DNA of 64,000 bases from Diplonema papillatum (Eukaryota > Euglenozoa > Diplonemea > Diplonemida > Diplonemidae): the NCBI GenBank assembly GCA_030068145.1, contig JAPJBO010000141.1:62001-126000 (forward strand), written 5' to 3'. The translations under genes were made by a program, and so were the position numbers. Positions within the stretch are counted from its first letter, which is position 1; each line of letters opens with the position of its first letter. Under the pieces are notes generated by a model, which was given only the letters and a program-made list of their open reading frames with translations, was not told the origin of the DNA and searched no databases. Of this stretch, positions 62,876-64,000 are shown piece by piece.

Positions 62876-64000
62876 CTACTGCACGTCGTCGACGTCGTCT
62901 TCGTTGCGTTCCCGCTCGGGGAGCTCGATTTCGTTCGTGCCCAACTCGGCGCGGGCGTCTTTTTTCGAGCGGTTCTGCTTGATTTTGAAGACGGTCGCGG
63001 CGAGGAACGCGACGAAGACGAGCAGGGCGACGATTCCGAGGAACAGCGCCGCGGATTCGTCGTAGTAGTGCAGCTTGCGGGCGCCGGTGAGGACCTGGAA
63101 CATCGCGAACAGCGCGACGAGCCGGCCGAAGAGGCGGTGGACGAATTTGATGACGCTTGCGACCGTCGTCTTCTCCTGCGGGAGACGCGTCAGGACCCCC
63201 AGCAGGACTTGGAAGAACAGCGCTGCAAACAGGGGAAACCCGGTTTCTGTGTGGAGGCGGGCGAGTCGGTTTTCGGACGATTCGTCGGTGCCGTCGAAGT
63301 GCACGACGGCGACGCCGATGGCGAAGATGTTGAGGAACACGACGCACCCAGCGAAGAACACGTGCAGGTAGAACGCGCTGCCGCAGCAGCAGTCGAACAT
63401 CCCGAACTGCTTCACGAAGATGGTCAAAGGGACGAAGCCGCCCCACGCGAGCGCCATCGCGGCGCCGTGCGCGCGCCGCCACTTCTGCAAAGACAGCGCC
63501 GCCGCCGCCGCCGCCGCCGCCGCCTCTTCCGTATCAGGAGCCGAAGTAGTGGGAGATTCCGTTTCCGGTGAGCTAGAAACCGGCGAAATAGTAACCGGTG
63601 CGGAAGAGACAGGCGAGGTGGTTTGCGGTGCGCTGGAGGGACCCGAAGTTTCGGACACGACTTGATAAAGCGGCGTTTCCACGCCGTTGCACTGAGCCGG
63701 CTGGCACCGCGGCTCTGCGACGACCAACGAGCTCGAGTAGAGTCCGTGCCTGTTGCAGTACGCGAACGCCCTGAGTAACTGGGCGCCGGGGGGGATGGAA
63801 AACTGCAACTTTGGCACCGCCGGCCCATCGGCGCCCCCTCCCGGGAAAAAGGACCGCGCGGCGATGATGTCGCCTTTGTCCTCCCATTCGACCCACATGA
63901 GCTCGATGTAGTGCACGAAATCCGGGTCGCGCGAAGCCACGGTCGGGTGGGGGTAACGGCCGCCGACAGTCACTTCGCCCGTCGTCGTGTTCCACACCTC
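62876..64000 (-). CDS. Superoxide reductase-like / cytochrome b561 fusion protein (5' end outside window)
   Basis: Minus-strand frame open to the window edge; 374 residues are present. The N-terminal ~100 residues match the iron-binding domain of superoxide reductase (desulfoferrodoxin/neelaredoxin): GGRYPHP, DFVHYIELMWVEW, LQFSIPPGAQ and AYCNRHGLYSS supply two His ligands and the Cys/His pair of the Fe centre. The remaining His (family motif KHVP) would lie just upstream. A Ser/Thr/Pro linker (~120-165) and an Ala run lead to a cytochrome b561 domain with five or six membrane helices and the four haem His: AHGAAM, YLHVFF, LHTETG, VHRLFG. The C-terminal tail is charged (KNRSKKDARAE... EDDVDDVQ). 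Inference: an extracellular or luminal superoxide reductase fed with electrons through the b561. TAG stop at 62876. Confidence 0.88.
   Translation of the reverse strand, partial: EVWNTTTGEVTVGGRYPHPTVASRDPDFVHYIELMWVEWEDKGDIIAARSFFPGGGADGPAVPKLQFSIPPGAQLLRAFAYCNRHGLYSSSLVVAEPRCQPAQCNGVETPLYQVVSETSGPSSAPQTTSPVSSAPVTISPVSSSPETESPTTSAPDTEEAAAAAAAAALSLQKWRRAHGAAMALAWGGFVPLTIFVKQFGMFDCCCGSAFYLHVFFAGCVVFLNIFAIGVAVVHFDGTDESSENRLARLHTETGFPLFAALFFQVLLGVLTRLPQEKTTVASVIKFVHRLFGRLVALFAMFQVLTGARKLHYYDESAALFLGIVALLVFVAFLAATVFKIKQNRSKKDARAELGTNEIELPERERNEDDVDDVQ

Overview
This window is nuclear DNA from a unicellular eukaryote. The proteins are eukaryotic: a PP4-type phosphatase, an SFT2 membrane protein, a Patched/Dispatched-like transporter, PDZ and SAM proteins, and a secreted FG-GAP protein. 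Several genes are interrupted by GT-AG introns that I could splice with every reading phase agreeing, and dispersed short repeats fill the space between genes. I cannot name the species. All ten protein-coding genes that I support well read on the minus strand, and two of the longest (about 4.1 and 3.7 kb) are single open frames. One-way gene arrays with few introns are typical of euglenozoans such as diplonemids and of dinoflagellates, so one of these groups is a reasonable but unproven guess.

Layout: 1-4460 has no gene I can support. At 4461-8609 is a CPA1 Na+/H+ exchanger with a Cys-rich extracellular head and a cyclic-nucleotide-binding-like tail. A SAM-domain protein follows at 9355-10836. 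At 15367-17357 is a complete four-exon PP4 catalytic subunit. A three-exon coiled-coil protein lies at 18715-21262 and a triple-PDZ protein at 24899-26521. A six-exon secreted protein (28605-35201) carries FG-GAP repeats, a glycine-rich part and Ig/filamin-like repeats. A single-exon Patched/Dispatched-like RND protein lies at 36713-40375. A two-exon SMI1/KNR4-like gene (42227-44197) has an orphan copy of its last exon at 45115-45451. A two-exon SFT2-like gene spans 53947-56654. The right edge holds the 3' part of a gene (62876-64000) that fuses a superoxide-reductase-like domain to cytochrome b561.

The 41-62 kb half is rich in mobile DNA. There are three foldback-type structures: one with ACTAGT-rich inverted ends that holds an EF-hand exon fragment (46294-48833), a back-to-back pair with ~490-bp inverted ends of which one encodes an unknown 114-residue protein (48834-51466), and one built from inverted arrays of a 30-nt unit inside the SFT2 intron (54283-55557). 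Next to them is a frameshifted relic of a D5/P4-type superfamily 3 helicase (51690-52960). Several SINE-like families share a common A-rich tail. One short hairpin element coincides almost base for base with an intron of the FG-GAP gene, which suggests that introns here can arise from hairpin transposons.

The genes do not form one pathway. The most striking product is the superoxide-reductase/cytochrome b561 fusion, whose design suggests an outward-facing superoxide scavenger fed with electrons across the membrane.
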